Below are positions 47,443 through 58,000 of a DNA stretch of 64,000 bases, piece by piece. Where the stretch lies: contig NZ_LIQH01000042.1 in NCBI RefSeq assembly GCF_001418085.1, forward strand, positions 20,534 to 84,533, given 5' to 3'. Position 1 is the stretch's first letter. Each line of letters begins with the position of its first letter. This DNA comes from Lacinutrix algicola. GTDB taxonomy: Bacteria; Bacteroidota; Bacteroidia; Flavobacteriales; Flavobacteriaceae. The position numbers were made by a program, and so were the translations under genes. The notes beneath the pieces are model-generated. The model was given only the letters and a program-made list of their open reading frames with translations, made no database searches and was not told the DNA's origin.

Positions 47443-47787
47443 ATGGAAAACAATATAGAACCTTATAACGAAACAAATTCTGAACGTAACTACGAGCGCG
47501 AAGAAGCCTATTTAAGAGCTAAGAAAAGAGTAAAAAAGATAGTAGGTTTCTACTGGCACTTGGCTTCTTATGTAGTAATTAATATCTTTATTTTATATCT
47601 TATTTCGCAAAATCTTAACGGAGATCCGTTCTGGAGTTTTAACGTGTTTTCAACAGTATTTTATTGGGGAATAGGTATATTCTTTCATTTTATGGGTGTT
47701 TTTGGTCCTAACTTTATGTTTGGTAAAAATTGGGAACAACGCAAATTGGATAAGTTTATAGAAGAAGAAAATAAAAAATGGGAATAA
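47443..47787 (+). CDS. 2TM-domain protein
   Basis: 114 residues. The 2TM domain begins YLRAKKRVKKIVGFYWHLASYVVINIFILYL near residue 28, then a second helix (FSTVFYWGIGIFFHFMGVF) and the terminal NWEQRKLDKFIEEE. This K-R-V-x-x-x-x-x-F-Y-x-H opening and N-W-E-x-R-K ending define the family, of unknown function. It starts 6 bp after the kinase and its stop overlaps the region of the next gene; likely a membrane partner of the kinase. Confidence 0.85.
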   Translation: MENNIEPYNETNSERNYEREEAYLRAKKRVKKIVGFYWHLASYVVINIFILYLISQNLNGDPFWSFNVFSTVFYWGIGIFFHFMGVFGPNFMFGKNWEQRKLDKFIEEENKKWE

Positions 47788-47789
47788 TT

Positions 47790-48101
47790 ATGGACACAAA
47801 TAAAATAGACCAACAAAGGTTAGATCGTGCAAGGCAACGTGTTAAAAAGATAAAAAGTTTTTACACACATTTACTTATTTATATAGTAATAAATTTAATA
47901 GTTGTTTTTCAAAACATAGAAAACCTGGAACCTGGCGAAAGCTATTTTCAAGCTCATAATTTTATAACCTTTACACTTTGGGGCATTGTAATTATTATAC
48001 ATGCACTCACTGTTTTTCTACCAAACTTTGTTTTAGGAAGTAATTGGGAGGAACGAAAAATTAAAGAAATTATGGAAAAAGATCAACATATTTGGAAATA
48101 G
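47790..48101 (+). CDS. 2TM-domain protein
   Basis: 103 residues from the ATG at 47790 (MDTNKIDQQRL); the earlier in-frame start at 47778 overlaps the previous gene. Same family: RQRVKKIKSFYTHLLIYIVIN near 14-34, second helix LWGIVIIIHALTVFLP, end NWEERKIKEIM. It is the second stand-alone copy of the domain that is also fused to the kinase. The gap to the regulator contains the palindromic repeat 48106-48179. Confidence 0.85.
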   Translation: MDTNKIDQQRLDRARQRVKKIKSFYTHLLIYIVINLIVVFQNIENLEPGESYFQAHNFITFTLWGIVIIIHALTVFLPNFVLGSNWEERKIKEIMEKDQHIWK

Positions 48102-48105
48102 TTTG

Positions 48106-48179
48106 GGCGTTACCTAAAGGTCAGGCTTTCGGCAGTCGCTCTCTGCGAGGAGCTTCAACAAAGCCTCCATCCTTAACGC
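48106..48179. repeat. Dispersed palindromic intergenic repeat, copy 2
   Basis: GGGCGTTACCTAAAGGTCAG opens and CCATCCTTAACGC closes the unit, as at 3680-3758; the middle differs (GGCTTTCGGCAGTCGCTCTC, GCGAGGAGCTTC forming an internal hairpin). It interrupts the operon between the second 2TM gene and the regulator. Confidence 0.75.
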
Positions 48180-48241
48180 AGAAACAGTAACAACGATAAA
48201 GAGCAGCAACAACACAAGAGTAAGTAATCTACCAAAAACTA

Positions 48242-48997
48242 ATGAACGTAATAATTATAGAAGACGAAAAACCATCTGCAAGACGTTTACAGCGTATGCT
48301 TAAAGTTTTAGATATTGAAGCCGAAACAATGTTACACTCGGTAGAAGAATCTATAGAATGGTTTCAAAATAACGAACATCCAGATCTTATTTTTTTAGAT
48401 ATTCAATTAAGCGATGGCCTTTCTTTCGAGATTTTCGATGCTATCGAAATTACTTCAGCTATAATTTTCACAACCGCTTACGATGAGTACGCACTTCAAG
48501 CTTTCAAATTAAATAGTATCGATTATCTATTAAAACCAATAGACGACGAAGAACTAGAAACAGCAGTTTTAAAATTTAAAACACGTATACCTAAAAAGCA
48601 AAGTGTAACATTAGATTTTAACGAGATTAAAAAACTACTAATAAACCCAATAGAACGTGAGTATAAAAAACGGTTTTCGGTAAAGGTTGGTCAGCATTTA
48701 AAATTGGTAAATATCGATGATATCGAGTGTTTTTATAGCGAAAACAAAGGCACATATTTACATACTTCCGAAGGTAGAAATTACCTTTTAGATACTACTC
48801 TCGATAACCTTGAAAATGAATTAGCACCAGAGCATTTTTTTAGAATAAATAGAAAGTTCTTTGTTAATATTCACGCAATCAAAGATATGGTGAGTTATAC
48901 CAATTCGCGTTTACAAATAAAACTGAATAACTATAACGCGCAAGAGGTTATTGTTGCAAGAGAACGTGTTAAGGATTTTAAAAACTGGTTAGAGTAA
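48242..48997 (+). CDS. LytTR-family response regulator
   Basis: 251 residues. The receiver domain has acidic EDE at 7-9 and phosphoacceptor D53 in LIFLDIQLSDGLSF; YLLKPIDDEEL near 97 carries the conserved KP. The LytTR DNA-binding domain covers residues ~140-245 (RFSVKVGQHLKLVNIDDIECFYSENKG, FFRINRKFFVNIHAI). It pairs with the LytS-type kinase upstream. It ends 8 bp before a convergent gene. Confidence 0.93.
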   Translation: MNVIIIEDEKPSARRLQRMLKVLDIEAETMLHSVEESIEWFQNNEHPDLIFLDIQLSDGLSFEIFDAIEITSAIIFTTAYDEYALQAFKLNSIDYLLKPIDDEELETAVLKFKTRIPKKQSVTLDFNEIKKLLINPIEREYKKRFSVKVGQHLKLVNIDDIECFYSENKGTYLHTSEGRNYLLDTTLDNLENELAPEHFFRINRKFFVNIHAIKDMVSYTNSRLQIKLNNYNAQEVIVARERVKDFKNWLE

Positions 48998-49005
48998 AAA
49001 ATATC

Positions 49006-50178
49006 TTAATCTTCAATCCTATTATCATCGAATGCAGATGGTAATAGTTTTGGGATAAACTTAATTACTAAAGGCAAGAGCAAAGCACCGCCAGGTAGTA
49101 GAAATATAGCAAGGCTTGGTATGGCTTTAAAGATATCTAGTAATTGATCGTTTACTTTCTTTTGTTCCTCTTTAGTAAGATCTTTAACTGTAGATTTTGT
49201 TAGCAATAGCATTAACTCTTTACTCTGTGATAATTCTTTGTACAACCTTTTACTGTTTCTAGAAATCAGTTTCATTACCATAGCACTAGAATTATTGTAA
49301 AACGATTTTACAATGTTTTTAGAGCCCAATAACACAATGTCTTTTTTGTGTTTTTCAAAAAAGTCTGTAATAGACAGCATCGCATTTTTAACTTCTTTTC
49401 TTTCTAGGTTTAAGTCTTTTCCTAACTGAAACAAAAAGTAACGCTCATTGTCGTCTATGGTTTTGTCAGACCATGTTGCCATACAAGCTAAATCTAGAAT
49501 GTATTGTTTTTCTAATGGTGTTTTTAAAAGAGCAATAACTTGGTTATAATCTAGCTTATTGGTTTGTTGGTAACGTAAAGACTGCTCGAATAAATTAATA
49601 AGGCTATTATCGTACTTGGTTTTTTCAATCTTAGAATTTAAAGTCTTTAATACTATGGTTTCAATGGCGCTTTCTTCTTTAATAATAGATGCTTCAGTAA
49701 TATCACCTGAAATTAAATATTGCTTATAAGCTAGGATATCTACAAAAAGTAAGGCGTTAGTAATAAAGTAGTTAAAGCTTTTGTCGATGAGGTTATTATC
49801 TATTTGAATTCTTTTATGAATAATCTTCTCTAGCGTTTCTACAGTATCACCTTTACTAATTATATCTAAAAAAAAGTTGGTTTTATGGGCATTAATTTTT
49901 TTGTAAAATGCTACGGTATCCTCAATAAAATCATCTGTTTTTTTTAAACTATTGTGTGTAACATATAATGCTATAAGGTGATTTACTTTACATATCTCTT
50001 CAGAAGATAAATCGTCCTTATCTATTAAGTCCTTTACAATATTAGTATTACTACCATATATATAACCACAAGGAATAAGCGCTTTATACAAAACGTTTAA
50101 CGATGCAAATTCTGTTGAGAATTGATCGTTGTTTATTGAGATTAGCTTTTTAATCCAGCCTGAAGCAGATGGGTTCAC
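49006..50178 (-). CDS. LETM1-related biofilm-associated protein
   Basis: 390 residues without a signal peptide. Mostly helical; a TerB-like segment ILDLACMATWSDKTIDDNERYFL near 225-247 and a C-terminal IFKAIPSLAIFLLPGGALLLPLVIKFIPKLLPSAF near 350-385. The PGG-x-x-x-L-P-x-x-x-K-x-x-P-x-x-L-P-S motif is the LETM1-like signature. In flavobacteria this family is annotated as LETM1-related and biofilm-associated; the ion-exchange role of mitochondrial LETM1 is not established here. Probably inner-membrane attached by the terminal helix. Confidence 0.82.
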   Translation of the reverse strand: MNPSASGWIKKLISINNDQFSTEFASLNVLYKALIPCGYIYGSNTNIVKDLIDKDDLSSEEICKVNHLIALYVTHNSLKKTDDFIEDTVAFYKKINAHKTNFFLDIISKGDTVETLEKIIHKRIQIDNNLIDKSFNYFITNALLFVDILAYKQYLISGDITEASIIKEESAIETIVLKTLNSKIEKTKYDNSLINLFEQSLRYQQTNKLDYNQVIALLKTPLEKQYILDLACMATWSDKTIDDNERYFLFQLGKDLNLERKEVKNAMLSITDFFEKHKKDIVLLGSKNIVKSFYNNSSAMVMKLISRNSKRLYKELSQSKELMLLLTKSTVKDLTKEEQKKVNDQLLDIFKAIPSLAIFLLPGGALLLPLVIKFIPKLLPSAFDDNRIED

Positions 50179-50284
50179 TTATTTTTTTCTTTAGTAAAAC
50201 AAAGTTAGTTTTTTCATCTCACTTTTTAACAGGTTTTTGATGTTAACACAATTTTAACAAAACCGACTTTCAAATTAGTGCGTA

Positions 50285-50962
50285 TGTAGAACTGAGAATA
50301 AAAAATTAAGCGATGCTAAAGCAGAAGAAAAATTCTGGGCAAACAAGCTTTAAAAAACACCAAATCAATTTCCTTATTTAGCTAAACTAGCTATTGTAGA
50401 ATCTCAATTATTTGATGCTACAGGTAATATTGAAAATTTAAAAAAAGCTGAGTCATATTTACTTCAACTCAATCAAAAAACAAATCAGAATAAAGCAGGA
50501 TATTTAAGAGCTTTAGCGAGAAATTATATTTCACAACATCGTTTTAAAGCCTCTTTAATACTGTTAGAAAAAGTAGAAATTTCTGAATTTTTAACAGATG
50601 AAACTTCAAAAAACAAATATATTGCAAGCTATAAAAATGCTGTGCAAAATCCTCAATATGGAGAAATGTACAATGCATACAACGCTAAGCTATTTGCAGA
50701 AAACAATAAATTTGTAGATTCAGCAATAGTTATTGCTAAGAGAGAAATTGAAAATAGAGCAACACCACAATCTTACGATTTATTGGCTTGGTCTTTATAT
50801 AATAATGGTGAATTTAAAAAAGCACTAGACATTGTAAATATGTACATAATTAATAAAACATTCGAGCCAGAGGCTCTATATCACATAGCCGAAATTTATA
50901 AAGCTAATGGTATGACAAGTGAATTACAACCATTAAAAAAAGAACTTCTTACGGCTACCTAA
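50285..50962 (+). pseudogene. 5'-truncated, frameshifted TPR protein gene
   Basis: From about 50365 a frame without stops encodes NQFPYLAKLAIVESQLFDATGN and continues to the TAA at 50962, with TPR-like pairs (AESYLLQLNQKTNQNKAGYLRALARNYISQ, AKREIENRATPQSYDLLAWSLYNNGEFKKALDIV). Upstream, LSDAKAEEKFWANKL (50305-50355) is in another frame and joins if the A6 run near 50352 had one base fewer. No start or signal peptide remains. It directly precedes, and was probably cotranscribed with, the TonB receptor gene. Confidence 0.65.
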
Positions 50963-51011
50963 GAGCTAGGGCCATTAATGGAATTAAAAATTAACCAACT
51001 ATAATTAAAAA

Positions 51012-53258
51012 ATGAAAAATTTAAAAAGGATCATACAAATCGTGGTATGCTTTGTATTTTTTCTAAGTTTAAAAGTCGTTTCTGCGCAACAAATTAAAGG
51101 TTATGTTTATAATAACAACCAGCCTTTAAGCGCAGCTTATATTTATAATTTAAATACTGAAGCGCACGCACACACTGCAGAAAATGGATATTTTGTTTTA
51201 GAAAATAACAAACTAGGAGATACACTATCAGTAAGTTTATTAGGCTTTAAAAAACAAGAAATTATCCTAGGTCAGCAAGATTTTAATAAACTGTTGATAA
51301 TAGATTTAGATTCTAAAATATTTCTACTTGATGAACTTGTTTTAACAGAGCAAGAAAATATTTTAAATACGCTTGCAAAAGTAGATTTACAAACAACGCC
51401 TATTAATTCTTCTCAAGAAGTTTTAAGAAAAGTACCAGGATTAATTATCGGTCAGCACGCAGGTGGAGGTAAAGCGGAACAAATTTTCTTAAGAGGTTTC
51501 GATATCGATCATGGTACAGATGTTTCTATAAATGTAGATGGTATACCTGTAAATAATGTTTCTCATGCACACGGCCAAGGTTATAGTGATTTGCATTTTG
51601 TAATACCCGAAACAATAGATAATATTAATTTTGGAAAAGGACCGTATTATGCCCAAGCAAAAGATTTTACTACAGCTGGTTATATAGATTTTAAAACAAA
51701 GAGTAGTCTTGAAAATAGTATGGTAAAACTGTCTTATGGAAACTTTAATACTATTAGAACATTAGGATTATTTAATCTTACAGATAGAAATAGTAAAAGT
51801 AGTGCCTATGCAGGTGTCGAGTACATTGAAACTGATGGCCCTTTTAATACTTCTCAAAATTTTAATAGGTTAAACCTTATCGGAAAATACTCTACCTTAA
51901 TTGATAATAAGAACAAAATATCTACAACAGTAACTCACTTTACTAGTCGTTGGGATGCTTCTGGTCAAATACCAGTGCGCGCAGTAGAAAGCGGACAAAT
52001 AAATAGGTTTGGTGCTATAGATGATACCGAAGGAGGTAATACTAGCAGAACAAATATAAACTTAGAACATAAGTTTTTTGCTAGTGATGATATGACTGTA
52101 AAGTCTAATGCGTTTTATTCGTATTATGATTTTGAGTTGTATTCAAACTTTACATTTTTTCTAGACGATCCAATAAATGGAGATCAAATTAAGCAAAAAG
52201 AAGAGCGTTCAATTTTTGGTTTTAATACCGAAATTAAAAAGAAAAATGCTTTTAATAGTAATATTATTGAAACTACTAGTGGATTTGGATTAAGACATGA
52301 TAGAGTAGATGATGTAGAATTATCTCATACGTTAAACCGAAATACAACTTTAAATTACATTCAATTGGGTGATATAAACCAAACCAATGCTTTTGGGTAT
52401 TTTAAAGCTGAATTCGATTTAGGTAAATTTAAAGTGACACCAGGTTTAAGACTAGAATATTTTAAATTTTTATACAACGATGCACTAACCGAAAGTTATG
52501 AAACACTTTCTGAAACTAAAACAGCATTATTACCAAAACTGAATATACAGTATAACCAAAACAATAATTTACAATGGTTTTTTAAGTCTGGAATTGGTTT
52601 CCATTCTAACGATACTAGAGTAGTGGTAAGTCAAGCAGGTAAAGATGTTTTGCCTAAAGCATATGGTGTAGATTTTGGTAATGTATGGAAACCAACTAAA
52701 GATTTGGTGATAAATACTACAGCTTGGTATTTATTTTTAGAACAAGAGTTTGTTTATGTTGGAGATGCTGGAATTGTAGAACCTAGCGGAAAAACAGAAC
52801 GTTTAGGTTTAGATCTAGGTGTTAGATACCAATTAAACGATTACTTATACTTCAATACAGATGCGACATTAACTAAAGCAAGAAGTGTAGAAGATAATGA
52901 TGGAGAAGATTATATTCCATTAGCACCAAGTTTTACATTAGTAGGTGGTTTAGCTTTAAATGATTATAAAGGATTTTCTGGAGCATTACGTTATAGGTTT
53001 TTAGATGATAGAGCTGCAAACGAAGATTATTCTGTAACTGCTGAAGGTTATTTTGTAACAGACTTTAATTTAAATTAGGAAGTGAGTTCTAACCTTACTT
53101 TAGGTATTGCTATCGAAAATGTATTTGATACAGAGTGGAACGAGACACAGTTTTTAACAGAATCTAGATTACAAAATGAAACAGAATCTGTTGAAGAAAT
53201 TCACTTTACACCTGGTACACCATTTAACGCTAAAGCTTCTTTAACTTATAAATTTTAA
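51012..53258 (+). pseudogene. TonB-dependent receptor with an in-frame TAG near the C-terminus
   Basis: 688 residues to a TAG at 53076-53078, then the same frame continues with EVSSNLTLGIAIENVFDTEW to a TAA at 53256-53258, ending in KASLTYKF, a proper outer-membrane C-terminus. Signal peptide IVVCFVFFLSLKVVSAQ; a short CarboxypepD-like domain; plug with LRKVPGLIIGQHAGGGKAEQIFLRGFDIDHG near residues 142-172, the histidine-rich DIDHGTDVSINVDGIPVNNVSHAHGQGYSDLHFVIPE segment suggesting a metal-type ligand. Without the last ~60 residues the barrel cannot close, so function is doubtful. Confidence 0.8.
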
Positions 53259-53552
53259 GAAAAGGTGTTTAGTGTAAAAATAGGATGTTGCTTTTTACGT
53301 AAGTAGTTTGTAATTAGTACGCAATCAATAATATATAAAGTCTACGCTATGAAAAAGTTAGAAGTTTTGTTTGTTTTTTTGTTGGTTGATTAGAAAGTGC
53401 CTTGCTTATTTTGTTAACTAGATAAGTAAGGACTTTCTTTTATAGGTTCATACATTTAGTTTGAGCCTTTTTTGTTTGTATAAATATAAATAATAGTACA
53501 GATGGTTTAAGTTTATTAATCTTTACATTAAAATAAACGTGGTAATTAATCA

Positions 53553-53590
53553 CAAAAAAATAGCCTCGAATATATAATCGAGGCTATTTA
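53553..53590 (-). terminator. Intrinsic terminator (minus strand)
   Basis: AATAGCCTCGA and TCGAGGCTATT pair around ATATATAA, with a seven-A run on the plus-strand left side, giving a U tract for minus-strand transcription. It follows the sigma remnant. The rest of 53259-53639 is AT-rich with nothing recognisable. Confidence 0.8.
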
Positions 53591-53639
53591 AGTAATTATA
53601 ATTTTATTATTAAGATTCTATAACTCCTAAAGTATATAG

Positions 53640-54240
53640 TTACTCAAGAGTAGGAGAAACACTTCCACCGGCAGCTTCTATGTCTAAAACTTCTTGAAGT
53701 ACTTCTGGATGTTCTAGCATCATATTATAAACTTCTTTGTTCTCTGCTTCACTAAGTGAACCAGCAACATAAAGCTCTAATATTCCGGATGCGATATTCC
53801 ATTTTAATTTAATACAATTTCTATTGTGAGTTTTAATGGTCCCAATAGGCATGTCTAATGTTTCAGACGCTTCTTTTTGCGTATAACCTTTAAAGTAAAG
53901 TAGGTCTATAACCTTTTTACATTTTTCGGCTAGTTTTCCAACAAATTTAGCAATGCCTATAGCATCAGTAGAGTTGTCGAGGTTATCTTGAGTTGGTAGT
54001 ATATCTACGAAGTAATCGGCATTAAGGTTTTTAGAGCTGTTTTTAAAGCTTTTAGATCGTGTTTTGTCTATTGCTGCATTTCTAGAAATATTAAGAATCC
54101 AAATAAAAAAACGTCCTTTACTAGAATTATAAGAGTCAGCTTTGTGCAATGCTTTCGCTGTACATGTTGTATAATTCCTCAAAGGCTCTTTTATCCTTTT
54201 TTTTGAAATTTGGAAACTAAAATTTCTAATGTCATAAATG
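53640..54240 (-). pseudogene. Decayed ECF sigma factor fused to the start of its anti-sigma factor
   Basis: The open frame runs up to 54299, but its first ~15 codons are only read-through of the terminator hairpin at 54261-54294. Recognisable parts are a sigma region 2 remnant (RFFIWILNISRNAAIDKTRSK near residue 65), region 4 (EKCKKVIDLLYFKGYTQKEASETLDMPIGTIKTHNRN near 131-167), and then, without a stop, IASGILELYVAGSLSEAENKEVYNMMLEHPEV. The last part is the N-terminus of a RskA-type anti-sigma factor. An in-frame deletion joined the two genes and region 2 is damaged, so it is probably inactive. Confidence 0.65.
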
Positions 54241-54260
54241 GTTTCTATGTGTGTAATAAA

Positions 54261-54294
54261 TAATAAAGCAGCTAAAAATAGCTGCTTTATTATT
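54261..54294 (-). terminator. Intrinsic terminator of the YceI gene (minus strand)
   Basis: AATAAAGCAGCTA pairs with TAGCTGCTTTATT around AAAA. It lies about 20 bp past the YceI stop. Confidence 0.8.
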
Positions 54295-54314
54295 GTCAAT
54301 ATACGGAAATATTA

Positions 54315-54935
54315 TTAATTCTTTCTTAAAAAAGTACTGACTTCAATTGCAACATCTTCCCAAGTTTTACTAACACCATCTGCTCCTTTATGTAAATCGA
54401 AACACACCTTGTTTAAAGCACTTAAAGCACCTAAAGCATCCCAGTTTTTTATATCCATTGTTCCAGATAAAGTTACACGTCTTTCGTCAGTAATTTTAAC
54501 ATCTAACGGCAAATCTTTAGTAACACCATTCATTGTAATAGAAGCAGCATATTTACCATTGTTGTATTTAATTGTTCCTTTTAAGAATTCTGGATCTAAC
54601 ATTTCTCCAAAAAATGAAGTTTTCAATTTTAAATCTCTAGCATCATTATTAGTATATAATCCACTAATAGGAATAGAGAAACTTAAATTGTTTAATGCTT
54701 CTTCTGGAGTTGTTCCAGATTTTTCTTCAAATTTTAAGATATTAAACTGTCCGCCAACAGGTACTTTTTCTGTTGTTTTATAAGCTGTCCATTTTACAGA
54801 TGTTGCTTCGGGTTTAACAACAAAATTTGTTGTTTCTGTTACTACCTTTTCAGTGTCAGTAGTTTTAGTTTCATTTTTACAACTTGTAGTAAATGCTAAA
54901 ACCGTTAGTAATGAGAGTAATACTATTTTTTTCAT
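54315..54935 (-). CDS. YceI-family lipoprotein
   Basis: 206 residues with the lipobox LAFTTSC. The YceI beta-barrel is visible: VKPEATSVKWTAYKTTEKVPVGGQFNIL near 43-70, FSIPISGLYTNNDARDLKLKTSFF near 95-118, TMNGVTKDLPLDVKI near 140-155 and a final W-E-D-V strand. YceI proteins are periplasmic lipocalin-like barrels that bind isoprenoid quinones or similar lipids. It stands next to a decayed sigma/anti-sigma pair, which may have regulated it. Confidence 0.9.
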   Translation of the reverse strand: MKKIVLLSLLTVLAFTTSCKNETKTTDTEKVVTETTNFVVKPEATSVKWTAYKTTEKVPVGGQFNILKFEEKSGTTPEEALNNLSFSIPISGLYTNNDARDLKLKTSFFGEMLDPEFLKGTIKYNNGKYAASITMNGVTKDLPLDVKITDERRVTLSGTMDIKNWDALGALSALNKVCFDLHKGADGVSKTWEDVAIEVSTFLRKN

Positions 54936-55005
54936 GGTAATAATTAGTTTAAATTATAGTTTAGAAAGTTAAGCTTATTAATAGTTTTTTGCAAGAAAGG
55001 AGTTG

Positions 55006-58000
55006 TTAATCTATTATAAATTGTTTGACTTGTTTAAATTCTGAAATACTTAAAGTTTCAATTTTTGTTTTATAAGATTTCCATTCGTTTGTAAAAAATG
55101 TATTTGTTTGTTTTAAGGCATCGCTTAATGCTTTTTTTGCATGATTTAATAATGTTGTTTCCGTAATAGATAACCCGTTTTGTCTTGATCTAATGTAGCC
55201 ATTAGCTTTATTTAACCTAGAACTAACTGTTGGCAAATTACTACGTGTAATACCTTGACGCTCGTCTTCTTTTCCAAAGTAAACAGCGAATAATTCGTCT
55301 ATTTTTTTTATAATTTCTTTAGATGCTTTTATTTCTTCTTTGTATTTTTCTTTATCTAAAGCGTTGAGGTCTTTTTTATATTTTTCAGCAGATTTTTTAC
55401 TTTCAGCAAGTTGCTTTGTAGCGTCTGCCATTGTTTGTCTTATTGTTTCAATATTTTTTAATGCAGAATAAACCTCGTCTGTATTTTCATTTGAAACATT
55501 TAGTCTTGGATCTTCTTTTACAACAATTAATTCTTCCGAAGTTAAATTGCCATAATGCATCACAGCTTTATAAGTTCCTGGTTTCACCGAAACACCTCCT
55601 GGTTCATTTCTTCTTTTTCTAATAGATTTTGAAGGATAATCGACACCTTTTTCACGTAAGTACCAAGTCCAGTTATAAATACCTGTAGAGTCTGGAGTTT
55701 TACGTTTTAAGGTTCTAATTAATTTATCGTTATTATAAATTTTCATTGTTATTGAATCCCATTTAACTGCATTTTTATCTTCTTTTACAGCATCTTCGTC
55801 CTGTTTATCGTCATCTTTTTTCATTACATCTTTAGCTGCAGTATCAACTTTCAAATAATATCTAAAGCGTCCTCCAGAACCTCTGTTGTCTCCAGAATAC
55901 ATAGCATCACCACCAAATCGACTTCCAGTTGCTTGTTGGTAAGCAGCTTTGTAAGCAGTAGGAGGTGAGAATAATTCTAGTTTAGTATTTATAGTTTCTT
56001 TCTTAGCGATTGCTCGCAAAGGTATAATGTCGTCAATAACCCAAGCAGCACGACCAAAAGTTCCAATTACTAAATCGTGTTCTCTAGGATGAATTACCAA
56101 ATCTTTTACAGGAACTGTTGGGAAACCTTCGGTCCATTTTGTCCATTTTTCACCTGCATTTGTAGATACATATAACCCATCATCCGTTCCTAAAAAGAGT
56201 AGGTTGGGTTCTTCTAAATCTTCGATTATAGATAATGTGTAGCTTTTAACATCGTTTTTATCTACAATGCGTTCCCAAGATTTTCCGTAGTTTTTAGTTC
56301 GGTAAGCATACGGTTCAAAATTAAAACGTCTGTAATCGTTTGCTACTAAAAGGGCTTCTCCTTTTGCTTTATTACTTGCTTTTATTTGTACTATCCAACT
56401 GCCTTTAGGTAAGTCTTTAAGATTTTTACTAACATCTTCCCAAGTGGCTCCTCCGTTTTTAGTAACGTGTACTTTACCATCGTCCGTTCCAACCCAAAGC
56501 ATCTTTTTTTCAATAGGAGAAGGTTCAATAACTAAAATGGTACAGTGGTTTTCTGCTCCTGTAGCGTCAATTGTTATTCCGCCACTATCACGTTGTTTTA
56601 GTTTTTCGAGATCGTTGGTTGTTAAATCTGGAGAAATTACAGTCCAAGTATCTCCTTTATCGTTAGATTTATGTACAAACTGACTTCCAAAATAAAGTGT
56701 TTTATTACTAAAAGGATCAGTATTTATTGCCGAATTCCAATTAAATCGTAATTGAACTTCAGCATTTGGATGCGTTGGTTGTACACCATAATTATTTCCT
56801 GTTTGCCAATCGTAACGGCTGACATAACCTTGCTGGCTCATAGTCCAACCATATCTCGAATCGTCTCGATCTGGAATCACATCAAAACCATCACCAAAAC
56901 TTATTTCTTGCCAATAACTATTTCTAATACCTTGAGCTTTCCAAACATATGCAGGACCTCGCCAAGAACCATTGTCTTGCATACCTCCATAAACGTTGTA
57001 AGGAAACTCGTTATCTACATTTATATGATAAAATTGAGCCACAGGCATATTACCAATAAAGCGCCAAGTTTTACCACCATCTTTTGTAATATTCATACCA
57101 CCATCATTTCCATCAATCATGAAATTTCCATTTTCAGGATGAATCCACCATGCATGATGATCTGGGTGCACACCATTACTAACACCATAAGCAGGCATTA
57201 ACTGTTTAAAGTTTTTACCACCATCTTCACTTACATTTATATAGGTAAAAACCGAATACACTCTGTTTTCATTTTGAGGATCGACATAAATTTCAGAGTA
57301 GTAAAAAGGTCTATTTCCAATATCGCTTTTATCGTTAATTTTTTTCCAACTAAAACCACCATCTTCACTTTTGTACAATGCATTCTTTTTTGCTTCAACT
57401 AAAGCATAAATTATATTAGGCTTATTTGGAGCAATTGCTACACCAATTCTACCTAATTCACCTTTAGGAAAACCTTCTTTCTCGGTAATTTTTTTCCATG
57501 TTTTACCACCATCGTGAGTAATGTGTAAACCAGAGCCTTTTCCTCCTGAATTAAAAAACCAAGGTTCACGTTTGTGTTCCCAAAGTGTTGCAATTAATTT
57601 GTTAGGATTCGATGGGTCCATAACCAAGTCTGCAGCTCCAGTTTTATTATTTGCGAACAATATTTTACTCCAAGTTTCTCCACCGTTTGTAGTTTTGTAA
57701 ACACCGCGTTCACTGTGTTCTCCCCAAGGACTACCAATGGCTGCAGCGTAAACTATGTTTGGATTTGTAGGATCAATTACAACTCTATGAATATGTCGCG
57801 TTTTTTCTAAACCCATAGATTTCCAGCTTCTTCCTGCATCTAAAGACTTGTAAATACCATAACCTCCATTTAAACTATTTCTTGGGTTTCCTTCGCCTGT
57901 ACCAACCCAAATAACACTCGGGTTAGATTGTTGTATAGCAACAGCACCAACAGATGCTGTAATTTCCTTATCGAAAATAGGATCCCATTTTATGCCACCA

